From: JAYEHK01 sp034659475
GTDB taxonomy: Bacteria > Bacillota > Syntrophomonadia > Syntrophomonadales > Syntrophomonadaceae
Reading direction: 5' to 3'
Assembly: GCA_034659475.1 (NCBI GenBank)
Contig: JAYEHK010000164.1
Coordinates: 1-32,084 of the forward strand
Length of the DNA stretch: 32,084 nt
The translations under genes and the position numbers were made by a program. Of this stretch, positions 15,150 through 22,956 are shown in pieces (the first letter of the stretch is position 1; each line of letters begins with the position of its first letter). The notes below the pieces were generated by a model. It made no database searches. It was given only the letters and a program-made list of their open reading frames with translations, and was not told where the DNA came from.

Positions 15150-15230
15150 CTTCTGGTCCCTCTCCTTCCCATAGATACACAACAATTTATTCAAACCCTT
15201 ATGAATTTTACATCTATTTTGGCAGATAGG

Positions 15231-15866
15231 TCAACAAGAAAGATAGTCTAAAACAATAAGTTCTGTTTTCTCTGGAAGACCTTCGCAATTTATTTCAAGA
15301 TTGTCTTTTTTTGTAACCTTATCATAATGAATTGTAAACGCCTCTAATGGCAATAGAGAAAAAGAAAGCACAGGTGTGCCATAATGCATGGGAATAATGA
15401 TACGTGGTTTCAGCAGTTCGACCATCTGGCATGCTTCCTCTGCATCTATTGTAAATGTACCTCCTACTGGTACCAGAAGGACATCAACCTTCCCTATTTG
15501 CTGTACCTGCCCCTGTCCAAGCACATGACCCAAATCACCCAGGTGCAACAGATCAATTCCTTCTGTAGTAATCTTATAGATGGTGTTTGTTCCTCGTTCT
15601 ATTCCTTCCTGCTTATCATGAAACGATGGAAACCCCTGTATCTTTATATTACTCTCGCTAAACTCACCATTTCCTCTAATAACCCGGGGTTCATTGTTGA
15701 AAACCTGAACCGCATTATGATCCCAGTGTTCATGGCTGATCGTCACCAGATCAGCCTCCCGGGGAACCACCGGGTATCCGACATCTGCATCAAAGGGATC
15801 AGTTACAATTCTCTTTCCATCACTTTCAATGGAAAAGCAGGCATGTCCAAACCAGGTGATTTTCAT
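15231..15866 (-). CDS. Metallo-beta-lactamase-fold metal-dependent hydrolase
   Basis: This 211-residue cytoplasmic protein has the MBL fold of the UlaG/YtkL-like group. It begins MKITWFGHACFSIE, typical of the group. Metal ligands are visible in SHEHWDH (H45, H47, D49, H50), HLGDLGH (H108, D111) and PMHYGT (H161). No extra RNA-binding or C-terminal domain is present, so it is not an RNase J or glyoxalase-type member. The ATG follows the rpoE stop by three bases, with GGGAGG in the end of rpoE, so translation is probably coupled. The gene interrupts the rpoE-pyrG pair. The substrate is unknown. Confidence 0.85.
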   Translation of the reverse strand: MKITWFGHACFSIESDGKRIVTDPFDADVGYPVVPREADLVTISHEHWDHNAVQVFNNEPRVIRGNGEFSESNIKIQGFPSFHDKQEGIERGTNTIYKITTEGIDLLHLGDLGHVLGQGQVQQIGKVDVLLVPVGGTFTIDAEEACQMVELLKPRIIIPMHYGTPVLSFSLLPLEAFTIHYDKVTKKDNLEINCEGLPEKTELIVLDYLSC

Positions 15867-15869
15867 TAA

Positions 15870-16103
15870 CTAAACCTCCCGATGAATCTTGCTGGCATCA
15901 AAATACCAGAATCCTTCGCCTTGGTAAACCAGACGATTATCGAGGTTAATGCGCGTGTAAATAGATGTTAAATTGGCCGTATCCTGTTTTTTACTCATCT
16001 TATCGGCAATTTCCCTTACCAGTTCATCATAAAATACCGGTTCCAGCCGTTCCTTCATGATGTCAATTGCCCAGTCTGCTTCACTCTTTTTGCTCTGCCT
16101 CAA
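15870..16103 (-). CDS. rpoE: RNA polymerase delta subunit-like protein, short form (HARE-HTH only)
   Basis: This 77-residue protein matches the globular N-terminal HARE-HTH domain of the Firmicutes RNA polymerase delta subunit. Signs are ADWAIDIMKERLEPVFYDEL, with hydrophobic spacing of a winged helix, then ANLTSIYTRINLDNRLVY and the closing GEGFWYFDASK. B. subtilis delta (about 173 residues) has a long acidic tail after this domain; here the protein ends seven residues after the wing. The start is TTG at 16101-16103 with TAGGAGGG six bases before, 11 bases after the argS stop; a longer reading into argS lacks a site. Position between argS and pyrG supports the identity. Without the tail its effect on polymerase recycling may differ. 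Confidence 0.8.
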   Translation of the reverse strand: MRQSKKSEADWAIDIMKERLEPVFYDELVREIADKMSKKQDTANLTSIYTRINLDNRLVYQGEGFWYFDASKIHREV

Positions 16104-16114
16104 TGCAATCCCTC

Positions 16115-17794
16115 CTACATTTGTTCGGGCGCACTTACACCCAGAATATCCAGAGAATTCTTGATACATACTCTGCAGCTTTCCAGTAAACACAATCTGG
16201 CATCCTGCACTGTTGGTTCAACGTTTAGAACCCTGTGACGATTATAAAAGGCATGAAATTGTCCTGCCAGATCAAGTGCATATCTAGCAATTCTATGGGG
16301 CGCCATGGTTCTGGCAGCTGTGGCAATTTCTTCAGGAAATTCTGCAATTTTTCTTAAAATGTCCAATTCTTCCTGATCCAACACGGAAAAGTCTACTTCA
16401 GCCGGATCTTTTATCTGTATACCGGCTGTATTTGCCTGACGGAAAATACTCTTAATCCTTGCATGTGCATATTGAACATAATAAACCGGATTGTCCTGAT
16501 TTTTTTGTTTGGCCAGTTCCATATCAAAATCCATCTGGCTATCCGGGCTGCGCATTACAAAGAAAAATCTGGCTGCATCTTTTCCAACTTCCTCAACAAG
16601 CTCATCCAATGACACTGTCGTTCCGGTTCGTTTTGACATACGAACGACCACGCCTCCGCGGTACAGTCTCACCAACTGCATGAGCATAATGTCAAGCTTG
16701 TCGGGATTATACCCAATCGCCTCCATGGCCCCTTTCATCCTTGCTACATGTCCATGGTGATCTGCTCCCCATACATTGATAACCCAGTCAAAACCTCGTT
16801 CAAATTTGTCTTTGTGATAGGCAATATCTGCCGCAAAATAAGTAGGCAGACCGTTGGCGCGAATGAGCACTTCATCCTTTTCATCCCCAAACAGGGTTGA
16901 TTTAAACCAGAGCGCTCCTTCATTCTCGTAAACATAATCTCGTTCTCTTAAGAATTGCACCACTTCGTCTATTTTTCCCTGTTCGTGCAACGTTTTTTCA
17001 CTAAACCAGACATCATACTGAATACCAAAATTAGCAAGCGTCTTTTTAATATATTTAATTCTTTCCTGCAAAGCATATTCAACCATTTTGGTGCGTCTTT
17101 CTTCCTGACTTAAAGCCAGCAATGTATCTTGATGGATCGAAATAATTTGCTTCATCGTATCTACAACATCCTGTCCCGCATATCCATTTTCCGGGAAGTC
17201 TATTCTCTTACCCATTAGCTGTAGATACCGAGCTTCCAGCGATTCAGCAAAAATATCAATCTGGTTTCCTGCATCATTAATATAAAATTCGCGCTGAACT
17301 TCATAGCCTGCCTTTTCCAAAACACTGGCCAGCGTATCTCCCAGAACTCCTCCCCGGGCATTCCCCATATGTAGATTTCCGGTTGGATTGGCGGAAACAA
17401 ATTCTACCTGAACGCGGGTCCCAATGGACGAATTTTCCCCGTACCTTTCCCCCATGGACGCAACCAGAGACGGGATTTCCAGCAGCCATGAATAACCAAG
17501 AAAAAAATTAATAAAACCCGCACCAGCAATTTCCACTTTCTCTAACCGCTGCATGGCCTGAAAATCCATATTGTCCACAATGATCTCAGCAATTTTTCGC
17601 GGGGCCATCCGAGCTTGCCGTGCCAACAACATTGCTGCATTGACAGCAAAATCTCCATGCCCTGAATCGCGCGGCACCTCTACAACAAAATCGGGTATGC
17701 TCTCAAACGCAAGCAACCCATCCGTCTTTGCTTTAAGCAGCGCGTCAGTGGTGAGTTTTGTGATTTCATCGCGCACGCTTTGAATCGGATTCAT
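16115..17794 (-). CDS. argS: Arginyl-tRNA synthetase
   Basis: This class I synthetase charges tRNA-Arg. The 559 residues are typical (about 550-560). The N-terminal additional domain (about 1-100) includes RDSGHGDFAVN. The HIGH motif appears as HMGN (142-145) in SANPTGNLHMGNARGG. GADHHGH lies at 343-349. The KMSKS loop is RMSKR (385-389), a variation known in many arginyl enzymes. The C-terminal DALR anticodon-binding domain starts at about 435 (YYVQYAHARI) and ends near RHRVLNVEP. The ATG start has AAGGAGG upstream. It heads the argS-rpoE-hydrolase-pyrG cluster, with 11 bases to rpoE. No T-box leader motif is seen before it. Confidence 0.96.
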   Translation of the reverse strand: MNPIQSVRDEITKLTTDALLKAKTDGLLAFESIPDFVVEVPRDSGHGDFAVNAAMLLARQARMAPRKIAEIIVDNMDFQAMQRLEKVEIAGAGFINFFLGYSWLLEIPSLVASMGERYGENSSIGTRVQVEFVSANPTGNLHMGNARGGVLGDTLASVLEKAGYEVQREFYINDAGNQIDIFAESLEARYLQLMGKRIDFPENGYAGQDVVDTMKQIISIHQDTLLALSQEERRTKMVEYALQERIKYIKKTLANFGIQYDVWFSEKTLHEQGKIDEVVQFLRERDYVYENEGALWFKSTLFGDEKDEVLIRANGLPTYFAADIAYHKDKFERGFDWVINVWGADHHGHVARMKGAMEAIGYNPDKLDIMLMQLVRLYRGGVVVRMSKRTGTTVSLDELVEEVGKDAARFFFVMRSPDSQMDFDMELAKQKNQDNPVYYVQYAHARIKSIFRQANTAGIQIKDPAEVDFSVLDQEELDILRKIAEFPEEIATAARTMAPHRIARYALDLAGQFHAFYNRHRVLNVEPTVQDARLCLLESCRVCIKNSLDILGVSAPEQM

Positions 17795-17835
17795 AACCTT
17801 CCTCCTTATAATTTTTCCAACTTATATTATGCCAT

Positions 17836-17870
17836 AAAAAAGGGGATCCTAGTAATAGTTAGATATCCCC
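17836..17870 (-). terminator. Intrinsic terminator reading toward argS
   Basis: GGGGAT and ATCCCC (17842-17847 and 17865-17870) form a stem. On the minus strand the hairpin is followed by a run of six T (A-run at 17836-17841). It lies about 40 bases upstream of the argS start and would stop leftward transcripts arriving from the surface operon. The stem is short, so its strength is uncertain. Confidence 0.5.
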
Positions 17871-17916
17871 AACATTATTTTTAAAACGAATACTGCAAAT
17901 TATGGGAGGTTTTTTT

Positions 17917-18273
17917 ATGCAGCTTGAACATAACGAAAAATCTATTTTAGCTTATTTTAGCTCGCTTAACAAGGCACAAGAAGCATTTTATGCGCTCAAG
18001 CAGTCTGGTGAATTCGAGATAAGGTTGGATCAGTTAAATACCGCACGACGCACTTCTACGTTAAGCAGCTCTCTTGCCAGTCTAACTGAGGCCGGAAACG
18101 ACCCAGATCTTTACAGTTCGTACGGCCCCCTGCTCGCAGCTAATCCGAGCAGTAGCGGAATGTCCTCACCTGAAGAGCCAACTTCGTTTTCCTACTTAAT
18201 CACTGTTGTCACCAGAACAGAGCGCTATCAAAATGTCATGCAAACACTAAAATCCTACAACGCAACCCTCTAA
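17917..18273 (+). CDS. Small protein of unknown function
   Basis: This 118-residue cytoplasmic protein has no signal peptide or membrane segment. I do not recognise the family. The N-terminal part (about 7-40, KSILAYFSSLNKAQEAFYAL) and the C-terminal part (about 90-118, YLITVVTRTERYQNVMQTLKS) both read as a beta strand followed by a helix. They are joined by a serine- and proline-rich low-complexity linker (about 45-88). This suggests a ferredoxin-like fold with a disordered loop. The ATG at 17917 has GGGAGG seven bases before it; an ATG five codons upstream lies within that site. The gene is alone on the plus strand, divergent from argS and convergent with the peptidase gene, 44 bases from the peptidase stop. 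Confidence 0.7.
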   Translation: MQLEHNEKSILAYFSSLNKAQEAFYALKQSGEFEIRLDQLNTARRTSTLSSSLASLTEAGNDPDLYSSYGPLLAANPSSSGMSSPEEPTSFSYLITVVTRTERYQNVMQTLKSYNATL

Positions 18274-18317
18274 ATAAGCAACCTTGGCTGATATGGTTTT
18301 GTTCTCCATCAACATGG

Positions 18318-19781
18318 TTATAAAAACCATTGATTTAAGTAAGGATCAACGTCTCCAGGAGAGTACTCTTGTATAATTTGTAACAGATCACTGGTGGTTG
18401 CCACGCTGTTACGGTATCTGGAAAGATAGGCTCGCAGTATCTTAATAACATTTTCATAACCAATTTCTTTTTCCAGTCCAACCCAGAATGCTTCCCCTGC
18501 GCGATACGCAGTATTATAATACTGCGTACGGTTTTGCATGTTTGATAATTCCTGATTAAGTACCATGCTCTTACTTTTGGTTTGCCAGCTATGTGTTTCT
18601 ATTTCTTTCATTTCTCTCATAAACAAATGCGCTGACCAGTTCGCAAGTCCTTCATCAAGCCACGGTTCCTGGATCTGATCATTGCCTACCATCCCAAACC
18701 ACCATTGGTGAGCAATTTCATGGGCCAGCAGAAATATCTTATGATTAGCCTCGTTCTTATTTTGAAGTAATTCTTCCTGCAAGAAAATTATTCCTGCATG
18801 TTCCATTCCCTGAAACCCTTCCATCGGAACATACGCAACAGTAAAGGCCCCCAGTGGATACGGACCAAAAGTTTCAGAATAGAACTGTAAGATTTGTCCT
18901 GTCTGCTGAAGCACCTTTTCAGCTTCCTCTTCCCCCTCTGATGGGAAAATACAGTTTATATTAACTCCATTTATTGTTTCCTGTGCCTTGTCGTAATCAT
19001 ACATGACCAGAAGGCAAAAATCACGTACTTCTTCTGCCCTTACCACCATGATGCTTCGCCCATCATCCTGATAATCACTGGCTACGATTTGTCCTGTTGA
19101 AGCTATCTGATAATTTTCCGGGATGTTAACCTCAACGATATAATCCCCAACCGTGAGGCAGAAAGGATCTCCCACACCGGACAAATAGGCGTTATGCCAT
19201 CCAGCATCGGTTTTAAGATTTATTACAGGATAAAAGTTGCCCAACATAAAGACCTGATCATGGTACCCAAAACGATACTTCACATTGGGCACATGAACCA
19301 CCCAGTTAATCTCAATATTTACATTTGACTGCGTTGCAATAGAGGGCATTGTTATCCCTACAGAAGGTCCATCCTGAATAAAATTCGCTGATTCACCATT
19401 AACGAGGAGTTCACGAATCTCCATCCACCCTTCATCAAAGCCTTTTTCATAGGCTAACAGAGGGGCAGGCGTTTCTCCAGCACTTTTGAAAGCATTAGGA
19501 TAGGCCGTAAGCCAGATCTCCTTCAGATCGGATCCACTCGTGTTAATGGTTGTAATTTCGCTGACACCGTAGAGCAGTCTCTCTTCCACATCCAGATATA
19601 ATTTCATTGCATAAACGGTCTGCTCTGGTGCAGGGAAAACATTTACATTCTGCTTCTCTGAATCTATTTTTTTGATGGCTGGCACCTCCGATGCAGGGAC
19701 CTGTTTTTCTCCCAGATAAAACAAAAGCGCTCCGCAGAACACCGCCACAATAATAATAGCAACTATCATTTTTTTATTCAT
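18318..19781 (-). CDS. M1-family zinc metallopeptidase, membrane-anchored
   Basis: This 487-residue gluzincin has the M1 aminopeptidase signature: HEIAH (354-358) followed by E377 after 18 residues, in WLDEGLANW. The substrate-side GxMEN motif is GMEHAG (325-330), with His in place of Asn. An N-terminal hydrophobic segment (about 5-24) anchors it or is a signal peptide; VFCG does not match a lipobox. A beta-rich domain (about 50-255) precedes the catalytic part, and the large C-terminal helical domain of full M1 enzymes is missing. The ATG at 19779-19781 is preferred over a GTG three codons upstream, because AGGTGA lies just before the ATG. It is the last gene of the surface operon, 32 bases after the SLH gene, and may process or trim those proteins. 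Confidence 0.88.
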   Translation of the reverse strand: MNKKMIVAIIIVAVFCGALLFYLGEKQVPASEVPAIKKIDSEKQNVNVFPAPEQTVYAMKLYLDVEERLLYGVSEITTINTSGSDLKEIWLTAYPNAFKSAGETPAPLLAYEKGFDEGWMEIRELLVNGESANFIQDGPSVGITMPSIATQSNVNIEINWVVHVPNVKYRFGYHDQVFMLGNFYPVINLKTDAGWHNAYLSGVGDPFCLTVGDYIVEVNIPENYQIASTGQIVASDYQDDGRSIMVVRAEEVRDFCLLVMYDYDKAQETINGVNINCIFPSEGEEEAEKVLQQTGQILQFYSETFGPYPLGAFTVAYVPMEGFQGMEHAGIIFLQEELLQNKNEANHKIFLLAHEIAHQWWFGMVGNDQIQEPWLDEGLANWSAHLFMREMKEIETHSWQTKSKSMVLNQELSNMQNRTQYYNTAYRAGEAFWVGLEKEIGYENVIKILRAYLSRYRNSVATTSDLLQIIQEYSPGDVDPYLNQWFL

Positions 19782-19813
19782 TGATTTCACCTACCTGGCT
19801 TTTCAATTGTAAC

Positions 19814-21298
19814 TTAATTATACAGAATAATATTTTCACGATAGTCCTGTTGCAAATCCTGCTGCAGGAAATCCAGGAAACCAATCAGCATGGCGGATGC
19901 TTCGGCTCGGGTCATGACCGTTCCTGCATTGACGCGATTGTAATTATCTCCCTGAATCAATCCGATTTCACGGGCTACATAGATGCTGTCACGGCTCCAG
20001 TACGGTATATCCATATCATCCGTAAAGACAGTATAATACCCTGGGTTCGGAGCCCTGTTTTCAAATCCTAGTGCTCGAATCAAAATCGTAATAGCCTGAG
20101 CACGGGTTAATTCCTGCTGCGGTCCAAAGACCCCTTGTGCAACACCACTGATCACGCCTTTGTTTATGGCTTCTTTGATGAATTCGTAATCCGGATCAGA
20201 GGTTTCTATATCCTGAAAAGCAGAGCTTTCGGGTTCCGCTTGTCTGGTTCGGGTTGTTTTTTCCTCCTGAACTCTTATGTCACAGCCTTTGATCACTGCT
20301 CTGACAAATTCAATCCGGGTCATCGGCACATCGGGAATAAAGAATTGGGTATCTCCTTCAAAAACATCCAAAGAATAGAGTTGATTAATTTCATCCTGTG
20401 CCCAGTGACCATCCGTATCTCTGAATTTAGGAACAATCAGCCGCTCTATTCGGGGAAGCATTTTAATCGAAAGCTCTGCAATTCCTCGGTTGCGTTCATC
20501 ATCGTCCAGGGTTCCGTCCTGGATTTCCGGCAGATCGTATTCATACTTTGACACCATTTCCTGATCAGTAACGCGCATATGTCCGCCAGAGAAGCTGGAG
20601 TAACTGGCCTCATTGTCGGCATACTGAAGCTTTTTCCCCGTGCTGTCCGACACCATCACATGTACATTTCCTGCCCATTCTTTCGCTTGGTTGTCGTCTG
20701 AATTATATCGTTGTGATTGAAAAGTATAATCCAGAATCTGTGTTTCAGTAACCCCCCAGAAGTTTTCATAACCGGTTGTCCCACCGCTGATATCAACATG
20801 AACTGTTCCTTCATCTTTGTTAATACTGTACAGTTTCCTTCCGTTCAGCGTCCCCGAATAAAAATCTGAAGCAGGACGGTTATCAATAATATCGGATTTG
20901 GAAAACTGTAAATCTTCCAGGTTATATTTATCATTTCCGATCGTAATACTTTCCCGAGGATTCCCTTTTAATATTGTCTGAGCAATGGTTTGCCCCCTAT
21001 TAATATCCTGTGTATAAACTACTTTATAATTTATTCTGCGACTCAGTGAACCCTCCAGGGTACGATCTTCGGGTACCAATTTAAAATTATACGAGATAGA
21101 ACGACTGTCCCCTCTTTCTTTGTCTGAAACGGTATATTCACCCACAAACTTAATGGGTTCACCCGACAAAAACACAATCTCTTCATAGTTGTATTCATTA
21201 TTTACTCCACCATTATAATCGGGCGGCGCAGCAAGTACGTTTTGCGAAAAACTAACAAATATCAATATAATAATCATGCCTATTGTTGACTTCTTCAT
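19814..21298 (-). CDS. Secreted protein with three C-terminal S-layer homology domains
   Basis: This is a 494-residue exported protein. A signal peptide covers about 1-23 (IIILIFVSF, cleavage near VLA-A). A unique beta-rich region of about 260 residues follows, with no domain I recognise. Three SLH domains are at about 291-340 (FRDTDGHWAQDEI), 360-411 (FQDIETSDPDYEFI) and 424-478 (FTDDMDIPYWSRDSI). Each has the helix-turn ending in TR-E or TRA. SLH triplets bind pyruvylated wall polymers, so this member should be attached to the cell wall. It is the only protein in the operon with such domains and may anchor the others. The ATG has AGAGGAG before it, 23 bases from the preceding gene. Confidence 0.9.
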   Translation of the reverse strand: MKKSTIGMIIILIFVSFSQNVLAAPPDYNGGVNNEYNYEEIVFLSGEPIKFVGEYTVSDKERGDSRSISYNFKLVPEDRTLEGSLSRRINYKVVYTQDINRGQTIAQTILKGNPRESITIGNDKYNLEDLQFSKSDIIDNRPASDFYSGTLNGRKLYSINKDEGTVHVDISGGTTGYENFWGVTETQILDYTFQSQRYNSDDNQAKEWAGNVHVMVSDSTGKKLQYADNEASYSSFSGGHMRVTDQEMVSKYEYDLPEIQDGTLDDDERNRGIAELSIKMLPRIERLIVPKFRDTDGHWAQDEINQLYSLDVFEGDTQFFIPDVPMTRIEFVRAVIKGCDIRVQEEKTTRTRQAEPESSAFQDIETSDPDYEFIKEAINKGVISGVAQGVFGPQQELTRAQAITILIRALGFENRAPNPGYYTVFTDDMDIPYWSRDSIYVAREIGLIQGDNYNRVNAGTVMTRAEASAMLIGFLDFLQQDLQQDYRENIILYN

Positions 21299-21321
21299 TT
21301 ACAGCTCCTCTTAAAACATCA

Positions 21322-22953
21322 TTATCTTACCACAACAACTTTCGCATCAGATCCATATCTTACAACAAACAACTGATCTCCTTGCTGCAAATCACTAAGT
21401 TGAATTACTGTTCCATTTTTTACGATTAAGCAGTGATTAAAGTTCAATATCATATTACTTGGACTTGTTACCCATCTGTTTCTGGATGTGTAGTTTCTTA
21501 CATTGCTTAGAGACACCCCTGATATGCCATATTGATTGGCAATGCTCTGATCATAGTTTCCTGTGCTCACGGGGACAGTGCTAAGTGGATCGTTACTTCT
21601 GATTACCAATCCGATCACCTGGTCTCCATTCGTAAATAGATAAGCATATCTACCCTTCATTGATTGTATTCTAAAATCTTCAATCGATAAATAGGTTCCT
21701 GCTGTCTGATCATATAAGCTGGTATTTTCACTGTAATACAGGTGTTTTTCATCTGAAAATGACTGCCATTCATTATCAACCAGCATGAAATGTGGCTCTA
21801 TATAAATATCATATTCGCTTATTAAATCAAGTGCACCATAATAAATGCGGTATTCTCCTGCAGTATTATTCAATTCTTCACTCATAATACTGATCACATT
21901 TGCTGCAGCAACGCTTAATCTCCCGTCTGTTACAACAACCGCATCCATTGGATGCTGGAGCACGCTCTTATCTACCAGGCGGCCATCTTTAATAACAATC
22001 GTTCCATCATGATAGGTTACATTCTGTTGGTTTGACATCTCCAGTGTCTCTGAATACTGATTGATTTGTGCAATATGTTCACGGAAAATCGATTCATACT
22101 GGTTTTTAATAATCATTTTGTCCACTGAATCCCTGCCCATTACCTGACGTACAGTTAAATAGACCTCACGTCCGCTGTAATTCTTGAGTTGGCTGGCAGG
22201 AATCAACCGACTTCCTAAATACACCTGGGCCCCTGGAAGCAGCTGCATTGTTCTTGTATGCTTTTCAGCATCCCAGGTGCCGTTTATCATCTTCTGGACG
22301 TTATTCATCGTAAGTCGATCGGAAAGACTATCGTAATGATAGAAGGTAGCCCTTACTAACTCACGGATAGTGATCGATTCTCCCATAATTTGCAGACGGC
22401 TTAAATAATTAGAATCATACTCATTAAAATAACCCTTTACGCGGTCACCGATTAACAAACTGCCTATTTCAGCAGACTGATTGTTACGTTCAATGAGCGT
22501 AGCTGTATCTATAAACCATGAACATCTTTCTCCCGTTGCCAACTCAACATCCACTTGACCGGGATAAATATTTCGAATAATACCCGTATACACCCTTGAT
22601 TCCGGTTTTATCGCTGCCATGCTTACGGCAGAATAAGATTCCATGCTGGTCAGCCGATAACCTCTTAATTCCCCATATATCTCCATACCCGGGCGAAAAG
22701 CAGTTACTCTTGCCGGTAATTGATCAATTATCAGCACTGTATCAGAAGCAATGCGTAAATCAAACACCCCTCCATCAAAACTTTCAATTCGTGCAGTATA
22801 CGAAGCCGCTACAAAATCGTTTCCGGGGCTTAAAATTATCGCTTGCAAAACACCTTCAATATACCCCTGTGTGAAAGGACTAACCACAGCAGCGTTGACC
22901 AGAGGTGTCAAGAAAAACCAGCAAAGCAGAAAAAATGTTATGAAACGTTTCAT
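21322..22953 (-). CDS. Secreted beta-repeat protein of unknown function
   Basis: This is a 543-residue exported protein with a signal peptide (about 1-21, FFLLCWFFLTPLVNA). The rest has repeated beta-rich units of about 60-80 residues. They read like a small barrel: a strand with G-I-I, a -D-V-E-L or -T-I-V-I strand, a T-x-I/V residue, then GD-V-x-G or GRE-V-Y and a final A/K-x-I strand. Examples lie near 118-195, 205-285 and 310-350, and the last is LQQGDQLFVVRYGSDAKVVVVR at the C-terminus. This pattern resembles DUF5666-type OB-like repeats, but that assignment is tentative. No anchor is visible. Its ATG lies three bases after the stop of the giant TIG gene, with AAGGAGG covering that stop, so translation is coupled. 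Confidence 0.8.
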   Translation of the reverse strand: MKRFITFFLLCWFFLTPLVNAAVVSPFTQGYIEGVLQAIILSPGNDFVAASYTARIESFDGGVFDLRIASDTVLIIDQLPARVTAFRPGMEIYGELRGYRLTSMESYSAVSMAAIKPESRVYTGIIRNIYPGQVDVELATGERCSWFIDTATLIERNNQSAEIGSLLIGDRVKGYFNEYDSNYLSRLQIMGESITIRELVRATFYHYDSLSDRLTMNNVQKMINGTWDAEKHTRTMQLLPGAQVYLGSRLIPASQLKNYSGREVYLTVRQVMGRDSVDKMIIKNQYESIFREHIAQINQYSETLEMSNQQNVTYHDGTIVIKDGRLVDKSVLQHPMDAVVVTDGRLSVAAANVISIMSEELNNTAGEYRIYYGALDLISEYDIYIEPHFMLVDNEWQSFSDEKHLYYSENTSLYDQTAGTYLSIEDFRIQSMKGRYAYLFTNGDQVIGLVIRSNDPLSTVPVSTGNYDQSIANQYGISGVSLSNVRNYTSRNRWVTSPSNMILNFNHCLIVKNGTVIQLSDLQQGDQLFVVRYGSDAKVVVVR

Positions 22954-22956
22954 TTG

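Noticed and set aside
17795..17916. T-box riboswitch ahead of argS
   Set aside because: The leader is short, and neither the T-box core (a GGUGGNACC-like string) nor a specifier stem is seen; the hairpin fits a plain terminator.
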